DNA of 64,000 nucleotides from Paulinella micropora. Lineage: Eukaryota; Cercozoa; Imbricatea; Euglyphida. Shown piece after piece: positions 46,780-55,392 of the stretch. The stretch spans positions 1,006,020-1,070,019 of the forward strand of contig BJOX01000034.1 of the NCBI GenBank assembly GCA_009731375.1, read 5' to 3'. The notes beneath the pieces were generated by a model, which saw only the letters and a list, made by a program, of their open reading frames with translations, was not told where the DNA came from and ran no database searches. Both the position numbers and the translations under genes were made by a program. Within the stretch, counting starts at the first letter, position 1, and the number at the start of each line of letters is the position of its first letter.

Positions 46780-47490
46780 GCCCACATCATCATTCATCAT
46801 CACCCATCATCCTCATAATTGGTCACCGACTGTAAGATTTTCGCCTACCCAGATCGTTCATCATCATGCATCACCATTCATCATCATTCGTCGTCAGCAT
46901 CACCACCACCACCGCGCATCATCATCATCATCATCATCATTGATCATCATTCATCATCTTTATCATCTTCATCATCATTCATCATCAACATTATCACCAT
47001 CACAGACAATAGGGTCGATAGATAGAGACGGAGATAGATAGATAGATAGATAGATAGATGGATGGATGGATGGATGGATGGATAGATAGATAGATAGATA
47101 GATAGTCAAATAGATATGGAAAGAAAGAAAGAAAGAAAGAAGGAAGGAAGGAAGGAAGGAAGAAAGAAAGAAAGCAAGAAAGAAAGAAAGAAAGAAAGAG
47201 AAGAAAAGAAAAGAAAGAAAGAAGGAAGGAAAGAAAGAAGGAAAGAAGGAAAGAAGGAAAGAAAAGAAAAGAAAAGACAAGACAAGACAAGACAAGACAA
47301 GACAAGACAAGACAAGAAAAGACAAGAAAAGACAAGAAAAGACAAGAAAAGAAAAGAAAAAAGAAAGGAAAAGAAAGGAAAGGAAAGGAAAGAAAAGAAA
47401 AGAAAAGGAAGGAAAGGAAAGGAAAGCAAAGGAAAGCAAAGGAAAGGAAAGGAAAGGAAAGGAAAGAAAGAAAGAAAGAAAGAAAGGCAA
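46780..47490. repeat. (ATC)n, GATA/GATG and (GAAA)n/(GACAA)n arrays
   Basis: CAT-rich repeats to about 46,990, GATA/GATG to 47,105, then GAAA, GACAA and GGAAA arrays. The long Lys/Arg and Ser/Phe frames are artefacts. Confidence 0.95.
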
Positions 47491-47539
47491 GCGTTCAGGC
47501 ATTAAGTGCATGCTTCTTTTTCAAGGGCACCACTCATGC

Positions 47540-47675
47540 CGACACATGATGATGATGATGATGAAGATGAAGATGATGATGATGATGATGATGATGAAAA
47601 TGATGAAGATGATCATCATCATCATCATCATCATCATCAGCCACCACCAACACCACCACAACGATAAGAACAACA

Positions 47676-47706
<31 letters not shown>

Positions 47707-47739
47707 GACGACGACGACGACAACAACAACAACAACAAC

Positions 47740-47773
<34 letters not shown>

Positions 47774-47836
47774 TAATAATAATAATAATAATAATAATAA
47801 CAACAACAACAACAATAATAATAATAATAATAATAT
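47540..47836. repeat. (GAT)n, (CAA)n and (AAT)n arrays
   Basis: Consecutive trinucleotide arrays with a short CACCAACACCACC-like insert. Confidence 0.95.
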
Positions 47837-48216
47837 ATATATTGATCTGTCATGGCTGAGCCCGAGGGCCATGCGCCTCCATCCCTCGACCCAACAGGGA
47901 CCACAGTGAGTATGTTGGGGAGGGAAGAGTGACTCTAACCATCCTGCATAGAAGGCCCCAAAAGGAAGTCCCTACTACCCGCACAGTGTCGGGTACCTTG
48001 CAGGAAATCAACTACAAATGATTGATCTTCCCCGCGTGAGAGCTCCACGAGACTGGGTAGGTCCCGCATGGAGGTACTCACAGGGGTAGCAGACATTTCA
48101 TGCGGTCTGCCAGCGCATGAGGACGTTTTGTGGTAAGTATCTGGGACGCCTCGAAACCCGTCACCACCCCTAGATCGCGGAATGTAAATACCCCTTTGAT
48201 CCCACGTGGTGTATGT
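47837..48216. other. Unique spacer without recognised gene
   Basis: Mixed-composition sequence. No open frame with a recognisable domain and no RNA gene seen. Confidence 0.5.
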
Positions 48217-48239
48217 CTTATAAAAAACAACACAACGAC

Positions 48240-48410
48240 AGGGCCTCGGAACCAACACAACAACATAGCCTCGGAACCCACATTGACATAGCCTCGGAAC
48301 CCACACAACAACAGAGCCTCGGAACCAACACAACTACATAGCCTCGGAACCAACACAACAACATAGCCTCGGAGCCAACACAACGACATAGCCTCGAAAC
48401 CAGTGGGAAG
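48240..48410. repeat. 25-bp minisatellite, about 6-7 copies
   Basis: Tandem units of 25 bp (one of 23) beginning CCTCGGAACCAACACAACAA, with point differences between copies. It runs almost into a 643-N gap that may contain more units. Confidence 0.9.
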
Positions 48411-48421
48411 AGGCCCAACCA

Positions 48422-49064
48422 NNNNNNNNNNNNNNNNNNNNNNNNNNNNNNNNNNNNNNNNNNNNNNNNNNNNNNNNNNNNNNNNNNNNNNNNNNNNNNN
48501 NNNNNNNNNNNNNNNNNNNNNNNNNNNNNNNNNNNNNNNNNNNNNNNNNNNNNNNNNNNNNNNNNNNNNNNNNNNNNNNNNNNNNNNNNNNNNNNNNNNN
48601 NNNNNNNNNNNNNNNNNNNNNNNNNNNNNNNNNNNNNNNNNNNNNNNNNNNNNNNNNNNNNNNNNNNNNNNNNNNNNNNNNNNNNNNNNNNNNNNNNNNN
48701 NNNNNNNNNNNNNNNNNNNNNNNNNNNNNNNNNNNNNNNNNNNNNNNNNNNNNNNNNNNNNNNNNNNNNNNNNNNNNNNNNNNNNNNNNNNNNNNNNNNN
48801 NNNNNNNNNNNNNNNNNNNNNNNNNNNNNNNNNNNNNNNNNNNNNNNNNNNNNNNNNNNNNNNNNNNNNNNNNNNNNNNNNNNNNNNNNNNNNNNNNNNN
48901 NNNNNNNNNNNNNNNNNNNNNNNNNNNNNNNNNNNNNNNNNNNNNNNNNNNNNNNNNNNNNNNNNNNNNNNNNNNNNNNNNNNNNNNNNNNNNNNNNNNN
49001 NNNNNNNNNNNNNNNNNNNNNNNNNNNNNNNNNNNNNNNNNNNNNNNNNNNNNNNNNNNNNNNN
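48422..49064. other. Assembly gap (643 N)
   Basis: Undetermined bases between the minisatellite and a SINE. Confidence 1.
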
Positions 49065-49214
49065 ACACTTCCAGACGGGCCGGTATGTTCAATGAAAATA
49101 CTGGTCCAGAAATAGACCGGTATGTTCAATGAAAATACTGGTGGCACCGACGGGAATCGAACTGGCGACAGGGCCCAGATGGTAGAACTTGACCACTGGG
49201 CTATCACGGTGTCC
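49065..49214 (-). mobile_element. tRNA-derived SINE, copy 3, truncated
   Basis: Antisense copy cut by the gap, with the same A and B boxes. The GGTATGTTCAATGAAAATAC block is present twice (about 49,082 and 49,119) separated by a short insert, giving a small tandem duplication in the body. (TAA)n follows to about 49,300. Confidence 0.8.
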
Positions 49215-49300
<86 letters not shown>

Positions 49301-49735
49301 CGATCAGTTTAACATCGCTTACGGGTAGTGTCAACAACAACAACAACAACAGCAATAGCTGCCATTTCGCGCCGATATGATGTTATGCATGTTTAAAGGA
49401 AAAAGCACACTTTCACATGTACATTATATGTATACATGCATATGTTTCGCATGTATAGACATACACATAAATGGAAATTGAATGTAAATATGTACGGGAT
49501 GGATGGACAGGAAGGACTGAGCAAAGAAAGGAAAGGCAGAAAGACGAGAGAAAGGGGGAAGGAAAGGAGGAAGGAAGGAAGGAAAGAAGGAGAGGGAATA
49601 AAGGAAGGAAACTTGACCTGTCTCTAAGCACACTACTGCTCTCCCCGGCCTGCCCGGCATTGTGGCTTGGCGTGCACTGACAACAGCAACAGCAACAAGA
49701 ATAACAACATTCACGAAGAGGCAGAAGCAGCAGGA

Positions 49736-49953
49736 GCAGAAGAAGAAGAAGAAGAAGAAGAAGAAGAAGAAGAAGAAGAAGAAGAAGAAGAAGAAGAAGA
49801 AGAAGAAGAAGAAGAAGAAGAAGAAGAACGAAGAACGAAGAAGCAGAAGAAGCAGAAGCAGAAGAAGAAGAAGAAGAAGAAGAGAAGAAGAGACGAAGAA
49901 GAAGAAGAAGAAGAAGAAGAAGAAGAAGAAGAAGAAGAAGAAAGAAGAAGAAG

Positions 49954-49985
<32 letters not shown>

Positions 49986-50152
49986 GGCAATAGCTGTTAG
50001 CAGTCACTCCATGAGTTATAATTGTACAATTATCTCTCTAAATAAAAAGAATCCAACAATCCAAGAAGAAGAAGAAGAAGAAGGAGGAGGAGGAGGAGAA
50101 GAAGAAGAAGAAGAAGAAGAAGAAGAAGAAGAAGAAGAAGAAGAAGAAGAAG
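49736..50152. repeat. (GAA)n/(AGA)n arrays
   Basis: Two GAA arrays (49,736-49,983 and 50,065-50,152) separated by ~80 bp. The poly-Glu, poly-Lys and poly-Arg frames are artefacts. Confidence 0.96.
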
Positions 50153-50159
50153 GAAAGAG

Positions 50160-50947
50160 ACTATGAAAAAATAATGCTGGATAAGAAACAGATCTTTGTT
50201 GGATACCTGGCAAGAGAGATGAATCCACTCGACGAACGAAGAAATCTATCATAATTCAGCCGCAATCATGAGTGCAAAAAGCCTAGATACTCAGCCATCA
50301 GGGTGAAACAAAAGCTTGGAAAATACTAATACTCGTGCTACGCTAGACTCCCAACGCAATACAAACTTTTTGCGGCTTTCAACGGACCGGCAAAAGACCA
50401 AAAATAACTCCGATGTGAAGAAATTCAAATGGTCTCGAATGGAAACTATGCCATTCAAGAGGGAGGGGTTCGAGGATCAAACAAAAGCGGAAACATTGCA
50501 AGCAAACAAGACATTTCGGAGGAAAGGGAAAGCTGGCGAAGTCGCACAGACTCAGGTTTCCCCGCCTCAAGTGTGCCACCAAAAGGAAAACCATGATCGC
50601 TCGTTTCAGCGCAATCTGCGCTTGTACGAGTGTGGTGGGCCGTCCAGTTAACTATATTGTTGTTTCAACGCAACGGAAAACAATTATGAGCAAAGCAGTA
50701 AGTAAGCTTACTCAAGGGAGATCCAAAGAAGCGTCTGAAGCGCAAGACAACTTATACAGATTATTACTCGTCGGATGAGAGTTCGTCGGATGAGAGTTCG
50801 TCGGATGAGAGTGATTCGGATGATTCGGATGAAAATTGTAGTAGCACGTCATCGGAAGATTCCGACACCAAGAAAGCGAAGAAGAAAGGTCCACTTGCAA
50901 ATTGAAAATGTAAAATGCAACTTCGGGTACTGTACCAACGACAAGTT
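50160..50947 (+). other. Unique stretch with coding-like fragments, unrecognised
   Basis: Contains a 111-codon frame (50,316-50,651) and, in another frame, a coding-like 3' end at 50,702-50,906. That end has a basic cluster (KKRLKRK), an acidic Ser-rich run from a tandem GATGAGAGTTCGTCG repeat (DESSSDESSSDES) and a basic end before a stop. The acidic-Ser plus Lys pattern resembles ends of nuclear proteins. No start, splice sites or family could be established. Confidence 0.3.
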
Positions 50948-51155
50948 GAACTCATACATACATATTAATAGAATACATACATCTTATGCATAAATACATA
51001 CATTATGATACATAACATTCGTATATACAATAATATACATACATACATACATACATACGAACATACTACATACATATGTCAGACATTCATACATACATAT
51101 GTACATACATACATACACATACAACTCATACATACATACATACCGTGGCACACAC

Positions 51156-51188
<33 letters not shown>

Positions 51189-51196
51189 TACATACA
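50948..51196. repeat. (ACAT)n microsatellite at the boundary of the virus-like block
   Basis: ACAT/ACAC repeats extending to about 51,196, directly fused to the open frame of a virus-like gene. Confidence 0.95.
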
Positions 51197-51197
51197 G

Positions 51198-51493
51198 AGC
51201 TCCTTGTCCTCTTCCTTCGTCTTCTCGGGTTCGTGCACTTCCTCCTCGGTCGCACCCGATTCATCCTCCTCCTCTTCCTCTTCACCTTCTTCCATCTTCT
51301 CTGGCTCCTCTGCCTCCTCTGCAGCCTTCGGTCCCTCCTCTTCCCCTTTCTCTTCTGTACTCTCCTCTGCAGCCTTCGGCCCTTCCTCCTTCTCCTTTGC
51401 TCCCGTGCTTCCTTCTGCAGCCTTCGGCTCCTCCTCTTTCTTCTTTGGCTCCACGGCTTTTTTCGGTTCCGTCACTGCCGGCGCTGCCTCCAT
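51198..51493 (-). pseudogene. Glu/Lys/Ala-rich tail of a virus-like protein, truncated
   Basis: A minus-strand frame from an ATG at 51,493, strongly acidic, with an imperfect repeat of the kind EEGPKAAEEST seen three times. The protein-like reading stops being coding at about 51,197, where it runs into ACAT repeat DNA, so the natural 3' end is missing. It overlaps the 76-codon frame upstream by 22 bases in another frame. The pair is probably one gene broken by a frameshift. Function unknown; the acidic tail suggests a structural or nucleic-acid-associated protein. Confidence 0.5.
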
Positions 51494-51702
51494 TGCTCCA
51501 GCAGCTGCATGGCCGCGCCGAGGCTAGGATTTGCGTAGTGCATGAGGCCGCGGGCCCTGGCAGAGACGGCCACAGGGCCCTGGGTTTCCGGCCGCTTGAG
51601 CCGTTTCGGCATGGGCGATTCGTCCAGCCAGGCCGGCCTCTTCCGAGAACTGTCTGCTACTACCGGCCGGGTGCTGATCCACGGACAGTTTGAAGTAAAC
51701 AT
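51472..51702 (-). CDS. Virus-like protein with shared MxYANPxL module
   Basis: 76 codons, ATG at 51,702. It has a basic patch (PMPKRLKRP) followed by ARARGLMHYANPSLGAAM. The same arrangement, basic patch then TREIMKYANPQLSVVL, is at the N-terminus of the 255-residue WH2 protein next to it, so the two genes look like N-terminal paralogues with different low-complexity tails. The short C-terminal end after the frame overlap is probably an artefact of a frameshift. Function unknown. Confidence 0.5.
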   Translation of the reverse strand: MFTSNCPWISTRPVVADSSRKRPAWLDESPMPKRLKRPETQGPVAVSARARGLMHYANPSLGAAMQLLEQWRQRRQ

Positions 51703-51807
51703 CGATATTTGTTTACTGATAGTCAGGAAAAAAAATCAGGCGAGCGCATCGTCTATGATACTCTTTCTAGACTTCAGTCGCTGCAATTTCTTGACTTTGG
51801 CTTGGTG

Positions 51808-52575
51808 TCAGTCGTCGTCATCAAGGTCGTCGCCCCACGCATCCTCTGCGTCCTTTATCTCCTTTTTGAGATCCTTGATCATGTCCGCTAGCTTGTCCTT
51901 TCTCGCCCTCAGTTTTGCTTCCAGCGCGGATGTCTTGTTGGCTTTGTGTTCTGCTGCTTTTTCTTTGAGCTCTGTCATCTTGTCTTCGCTGGCAGTGCCA
52001 CCGCCACCAGCGCCCGCAAATTTTTTGCTGAGAGCGGACTGCAGCGTACCAAGGCCGCCGCCTGCTGCTTTGGCGTCGGGCTTTTGTGTTTTGGCACCAG
52101 GCTTTGGTGTTTTTTTCAGTTTCTTGCCTGTTTGGATTTGGGACAACAAGTCTGGCTTAGCACTGCTCTTTTTGTCTGTCTTGTCGTCGTCGTGCACTAC
52201 GACAGCCGCGCTGCTGTCAAACGACTGTAGCACCGGCGCGGCTGGAGGAGTCTTCGCGTCAGAGGCGGGCGCGGCGGCCGCTGAGTTCTTCTTGTCGTCA
52301 TCGTCGTGCACTATGACGGCCGCACTGCTGTCAAACGACTGTAGTACTGGCGTGGCATGCGTGGCCTTCGCGTCAGTGGTAGCAGGCACAGTTGCTGGCG
52401 CGACCGCATCCAGCACGACCGAGAGCTGTGGGTTGGCATATTTCATGATTTCCCTGGTTTTGGCCGCCATCTCGGCCGACCCGCCGCCCACAAAGCCAGT
52501 GCGCTGCTTCTTGAAGGAAATAGGCGCATCGCTGGTAAAAGCGCGGCCGGTATGCCTCTTACGCCAGGGTTTCAT
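51808..52575 (-). CDS. WH2 + acidic-tail protein, WASP/VCA-like candidate actin regulator
   Basis: 255 residues, ATG at 52,575. In order: a basic N-terminus with the MKYANPQL module shared with the neighbouring gene; two ~38-residue repeats ending in LQSFDSSAAV(I/V)VHDDD (78-93, 116-131); DLLSQIQTGKKLKKT at 142-156, which fits the WH2 actin-binding consensus LLxxIxxGxxLKK; a possible amphipathic connector (LGTLQSALSKKF, 175-186); a charged helix; and a C-terminal acidic stretch with one Trp (DAEDAWGDDLDDDD, 242-255), as in Arp2/3-binding A segments. WH2-connector-acidic is the layout of WASP-family VCA regions, and baculovirus P78/83 is a known viral protein of this type. The role in actin nucleation is inferred. 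The neighbours are packaging and late-transcription genes. Confidence 0.6.
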   Translation of the reverse strand: MKPWRKRHTGRAFTSDAPISFKKQRTGFVGGGSAEMAAKTREIMKYANPQLSVVLDAVAPATVPATTDAKATHATPVLQSFDSSAAVIVHDDDDKKNSAAAAPASDAKTPPAAPVLQSFDSSAAVVVHDDDKTDKKSSAKPDLLSQIQTGKKLKKTPKPGAKTQKPDAKAAGGGLGTLQSALSKKFAGAGGGGTASEDKMTELKEKAAEHKANKTSALEAKLRARKDKLADMIKDLKKEIKDAEDAWGDDLDDDD

Positions 52576-52614
52576 TTTGTCAAACTGTCTGGCGACGAAA
52601 ATAAAAAAAACCTG

Positions 52615-52752
52615 CTACTTCTTCTTACCGACAACGAGGTTCTTCTTGGCCGGCTTCTTCTTGGCCTTCTTGAGCGCTGCCTTTACCGCGGCCTTCGCCG
52701 GTTCGGCTTGGTCGACTAGCAAGCGCGTCCTGTCACTCAAGACCAGTGGCAT
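52615..52752 (-). CDS. Small Lys/Ala-rich basic protein, 45 aa (core-like)
   Basis: ATG at 52,752, TAG at 52,615. The second half is composed almost wholly of Ala, Lys and Pro (KKAKKKPAKKN), like histone H1 tails and small basic core proteins of DNA viruses. It sits between the WH2 protein (same strand, 39 bases downstream) and the divergent packaging ATPase, whose ATG is 37 bases away, so the two share a short promoter region. DNA condensation in the virion is a reasonable but unproven role. Confidence 0.55.
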   Translation of the reverse strand: MPLVLSDRTRLLVDQAEPAKAAVKAALKKAKKKPAKKNLVVGKKK

Positions 52753-52789
52753 ATCTTTTTTTTAATATTCGAGGAGAAGTTTAAAAAAA

Positions 52790-54109
52790 ATGATGCAGCA
52801 GCAGCAGCCGGAAGGCCCGGTCGAACGGCTGCCGGAGCCGGAACAGCAGCTTGGCGAGAAGACCATCGAGGAAAAGATACTGGACTATGTCGACAAGCAG
52901 AAAGACAAGGGCAAGAAGAAGAAGAAGCAGCAGCAGCCGGCAGAGCAGCTGCAGCCGACCGAGTTCAAGCGGAACATCGAAGTCTTCTACCCGCGCGAAA
53001 AGGGAGCGGGGCAGCTGTTCGTGCTAGTCGGCAAGTCGGAACGCGGCAAGACCCATTTCCTGAAATGGCTCTTGTACAGCCTGTGCGCGCGCAAGAAAGA
53101 CCCCTTCCAGTACGGCCTGGTCATGGTTCGCACCAAGTTCAAGAACAGCTTTTCTTTTCATTTTGCGAGCGAGCAGCACTGCAAGATCTACGAAGGGTTC
53201 AGGATGGACATCTTGCAGAACTACGTGGAAAATCTCAAGAAGCGCTACCTGGAGAACAAGTACCTGGAGCAGTCGTTCATCGTGTTTGATGACCTGGTTG
53301 GCATCATCGACTCGACCGAACGCTGGATGCAGAACTTTTTTGGTACATACCGCCACTATAACATCACGATCTTCATTGCAGTGCAGTACCTCACCGGGCG
53401 GAACTCCGTATCGCCGATTATGCGCGAACAGACTAGTCATTGCATCATGTTCAACTCGAAAGTGCAGCGGACTCTTACTAATTTGTGGGAGAATTTCGGC
53501 CAGCTCTTCCCCAAAAAGGAGTTCTTGGCACACTTTGCCCAATGCACGGATGAGCGCAACGTGGGGACGCGGCACGCGGCGATGGTGTACCACGAGCACA
53601 TCGACCGGCTCGAGTATAACTACAAGTCCTGGGTNNNNNNNNNNTACTACAAGTCCTGGGTCGCTCCACCTTTGTTACCAGATGGCGAAGTCCTCTTGCG
53701 CGGTCCAGACCCGCCCAAGCCGCCGAGCCGCGCGGACATCCAGAAGCAGGAGCGCCTGAAACAGCTGGCGTACCGCGCGCCGAGCTGGCTGCCTTCTTCG
53801 CTCAAGGGCATGTCGCGCCAAGAGCGAGAGATGATGCAAAGAATGTTATTCTACGGCGACCGCGCGAGAGAGCGCCTCAAAAAGGACGGCAAAAGCATGG
53901 CCCAGCGGGACAAGGAGATCCTCCAGAAGCTGGACCAGCAGACCCGGGACGCCGAGAAGCTGGCGGCAGAGCGGTTTGCGCAGCAGAACCAGCTGCAAGT
54001 TGCACCGTTCAAGCCCAATTTCGTGTACACGAACGCCGGCACAACGGTCAAGCCGCTCCCACCCATCATAGGCGGCGGGCCGCCCGGCGACGGTTACGAC
54101 AGCTCTTAA
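52790..54109 (+). CDS. A32-like genome-packaging ATPase (NCLDV type), interrupted by a 10-N gap
   Basis: A FtsK/HerA-superfamily ATPase like vaccinia A32, which pumps genomic DNA into capsids. A Gln/Lys/Pro-rich N-terminus (1-60) precedes the core. Walker A is GKSERGKT (81-88), Walker B is FIVFDD (163-168), and the sensor strand is FIAVQYLTGRNSVSPIMREQ (Gln199). The C-terminal third is basic and coiled. A 10-N gap at 53,635-53,644 falls in frame; the 16 bases on either side are the same, so the gap probably joins overlapping contigs and the gene is likely intact and about nine codons shorter than it reads. AAAAAA lies directly before the ATG and an ATTCGAG...TTTAAA element just upstream. Confidence 0.88.
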   Translation: MMQQQQPEGPVERLPEPEQQLGEKTIEEKILDYVDKQKDKGKKKKKQQQPAEQLQPTEFKRNIEVFYPREKGAGQLFVLVGKSERGKTHFLKWLLYSLCARKKDPFQYGLVMVRTKFKNSFSFHFASEQHCKIYEGFRMDILQNYVENLKKRYLENKYLEQSFIVFDDLVGIIDSTERWMQNFFGTYRHYNITIFIAVQYLTGRNSVSPIMREQTSHCIMFNSKVQRTLTNLWENFGQLFPKKEFLAHFAQCTDERNVGTRHAAMVYHEHIDRLEYNYKSWXXXXYYKSWVAPPLLPDGEVLLRGPDPPKPPSRADIQKQERLKQLAYRAPSWLPSSLKGMSRQEREMMQRMLFYGDRARERLKKDGKSMAQRDKEILQKLDQQTRDAEKLAAERFAQQNQLQVAPFKPNFVYTNAGTTVKPLPPIIGGGPPGDGYDSS

Positions 54110-54153
54110 AAAAACAAAAGTTCTGGCCCTTATATGTATAGCAAAAGTCAAAA

Positions 54154-54732
54154 ATGCTACTGGCCGCGTTACCAGCTGATCTCCTGATAGAGGTGCTGTC
54201 GTACCTTCGCGTCGGCGAGGTCGCGCACACGATCCGTCACCTCAAAACGCACACTGACAGGTTCGCGCGCGGCCGGTGGAAGCGGCGCAAAGTGCAGAAC
54301 GGCGAGCTGTCCGGCTTGCACAAGTTCCTGAACGCTACTTTCAAGTACGACACCAAGTCGCTGCCGCGCCTCCTCAACACCGTGTCGCGCAAGAGCGAGC
54401 ACATCTGCTTTACCTGCACCCAAAAGAGGACGGTCGAGGGCTACTGCGGCACCTGCTTCGTGTTCCACCACCGCGACCGGGTGATCACTCCCTTTGCCGC
54501 GTGCAGGCGCATGGGCCGCACGTCTTTCCCCGTGCCCAGGACGACACGAGACTCTATTGTAGCGCTGGCGTATATACCGGCCTACCGCTTCCGTATGGCG
54601 TATGAAGAAGCTGGTTGGCCCGTGCTGCAAGTAGACAAGTGGACCAGCTATTTGTGGCTGACGGGAGCCGAAGAGACTGCCGCCCGGTTCAAGCCCCGGT
54701 TCAACAGGGGGCTGTACATTACGGATTTTTAA
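54154..54732 (+). CDS. F-box-like protein with a CxxC zinc pair
   Basis: 192 residues. The N-terminus LPADLLIEVLSYLRVGEVAH (6-25) fits the F-box consensus, which in host proteins binds Skp1 of SCF ubiquitin ligases. Residues 85-101 hold CFTC...CGTC, a likely zinc site, followed by His-His. The remainder is basic. It lies 44 bases after the packaging ATPase on the same strand. The upstream region shares AAAAGTTCTGG and TGTATAG with the ribonucleotide reductase gene. Many large DNA viruses encode F-box proteins that redirect host ubiquitination; that role is inferred. Confidence 0.5.
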   Translation: MLLAALPADLLIEVLSYLRVGEVAHTIRHLKTHTDRFARGRWKRRKVQNGELSGLHKFLNATFKYDTKSLPRLLNTVSRKSEHICFTCTQKRTVEGYCGTCFVFHHRDRVITPFAACRRMGRTSFPVPRTTRDSIVALAYIPAYRFRMAYEEAGWPVLQVDKWTSYLWLTGAEETAARFKPRFNRGLYITDF

Positions 54733-54744
54733 ATCTTCTTGATT

Positions 54745-54756
54745 TTTTAATTAAAA
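54745..54756. terminator. Palindromic AATTAA site between convergent genes
   Basis: TTTTAATTAAAA lies in the 18-base space between two convergent stops and overlaps the minus-strand stop. It supplies ATTAAA, a known poly(A) signal variant, on both strands. The same arrangement occurs at 60,934-60,943. Confidence 0.4.
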
Positions 54757-55308
54757 CGAAAAATGCTCTGCGACGCTCTCAAGTTCGTTTTCTTCTTCCC
54801 CGTCCTGCTCGTAAGTCAGAACAGGGGTCAGGAGCTCGAAAGGAGGCATTGCCTCTTCTTCGGTGTCAACTGTACCAACTGTCTCGTCCAGAGCAGGCTG
54901 GAGCATGCTTGTTGTGTCTGGAGCGAACTGTCCAAGAATTGCAAATCCGTCGCGGACGCCCTCGAGATAGCTCACGGCAGTGGCGACGCTTGGTTCAAGG
55001 GGCTTGTTACTGACCCTGGGCTGTGTCCGCCGTGAGGGCCGCACGTTCCAGTCCGACGCAAACTGGCCCATGACCTCGACTGCTATTTCTGGCGCGCAGA
55101 CCCACGTGCCACAGCGCTGGCCGCGCTGTTTCGGGAATTTGAATCTCGAAATGTGGCCGTTGGTTAGCCGGTAGGGGTGTAGCTGGAGGTGCCTGCGGAT
55201 CCGTTCCGCGCAACGGCTAGGAGTCAAAAAAGGAAACGTTTTCCCGGCAAAATCAACGAGCGAAATTTTCCCGTCAGGTGCCACTCGGCATGGTTTGTCG
55301 CAACTCAT
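54751..55308 (-). CDS. Hypothetical virus-like protein, possible KilA-N/DNA-binding domain
   Basis: 185 residues from the first ATG in the frame (55,308). The frame is open further upstream but without an ATG, and AT-rich sequence directly precedes this one. Residues 1-95 contain ISLVDFAGKTFPFL, a helical stretch, and GTWVCAPEIAVEVMGQFASDW, which recalls the TWVHPxLAxxIAxW end of KilA-N domains common in large DNA viruses. The C-terminal half is acidic (EQDGEEENELE). An AGATTTGAAA element lies at 55,385-55,394. The KilA-N call is tentative. Confidence 0.4.
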   Translation of the reverse strand: MSCDKPCRVAPDGKISLVDFAGKTFPFLTPSRCAERIRRHLQLHPYRLTNGHISRFKFPKQRGQRCGTWVCAPEIAVEVMGQFASDWNVRPSRRTQPRVSNKPLEPSVATAVSYLEGVRDGFAILGQFAPDTTSMLQPALDETVGTVDTEEEAMPPFELLTPVLTYEQDGEEENELESVAEHFSF

Positions 55309-55392
55309 CGCAAAAAAAATTGCAAGGGCTTCGACCTTGCTCTGCTTTTCACTTTCTGACTTCAATAAAAGTCAGATTATGAGCTTTCAAAT

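Noticed and set aside
47116-47505. 129-codon Lys/Arg/Glu-rich plus-strand ORF
   Set aside because: Reads through GAAA/GACAA repeats only.
48240-48410. CRISPR-like array
   Set aside because: Tandem 25-bp units without unique spacers; a minisatellite.
49662-50000. Poly-Lys, poly-Glu and poly-Arg frames
   Set aside because: Produced by GAA arrays.
51005-52765. Plus-strand frames of 142-407 codons across 51,005-52,765
   Set aside because: Antisense shadows of the minus-strand WH2, MxYANPxL-module and basic genes, whose codon patterns and motifs are clear.
54751-55365. Longer 204-codon version of the KilA-N-like gene starting at 55,365
   Set aside because: That start would be TTG; the first ATG is at 55,308, with AT-rich sequence immediately upstream.
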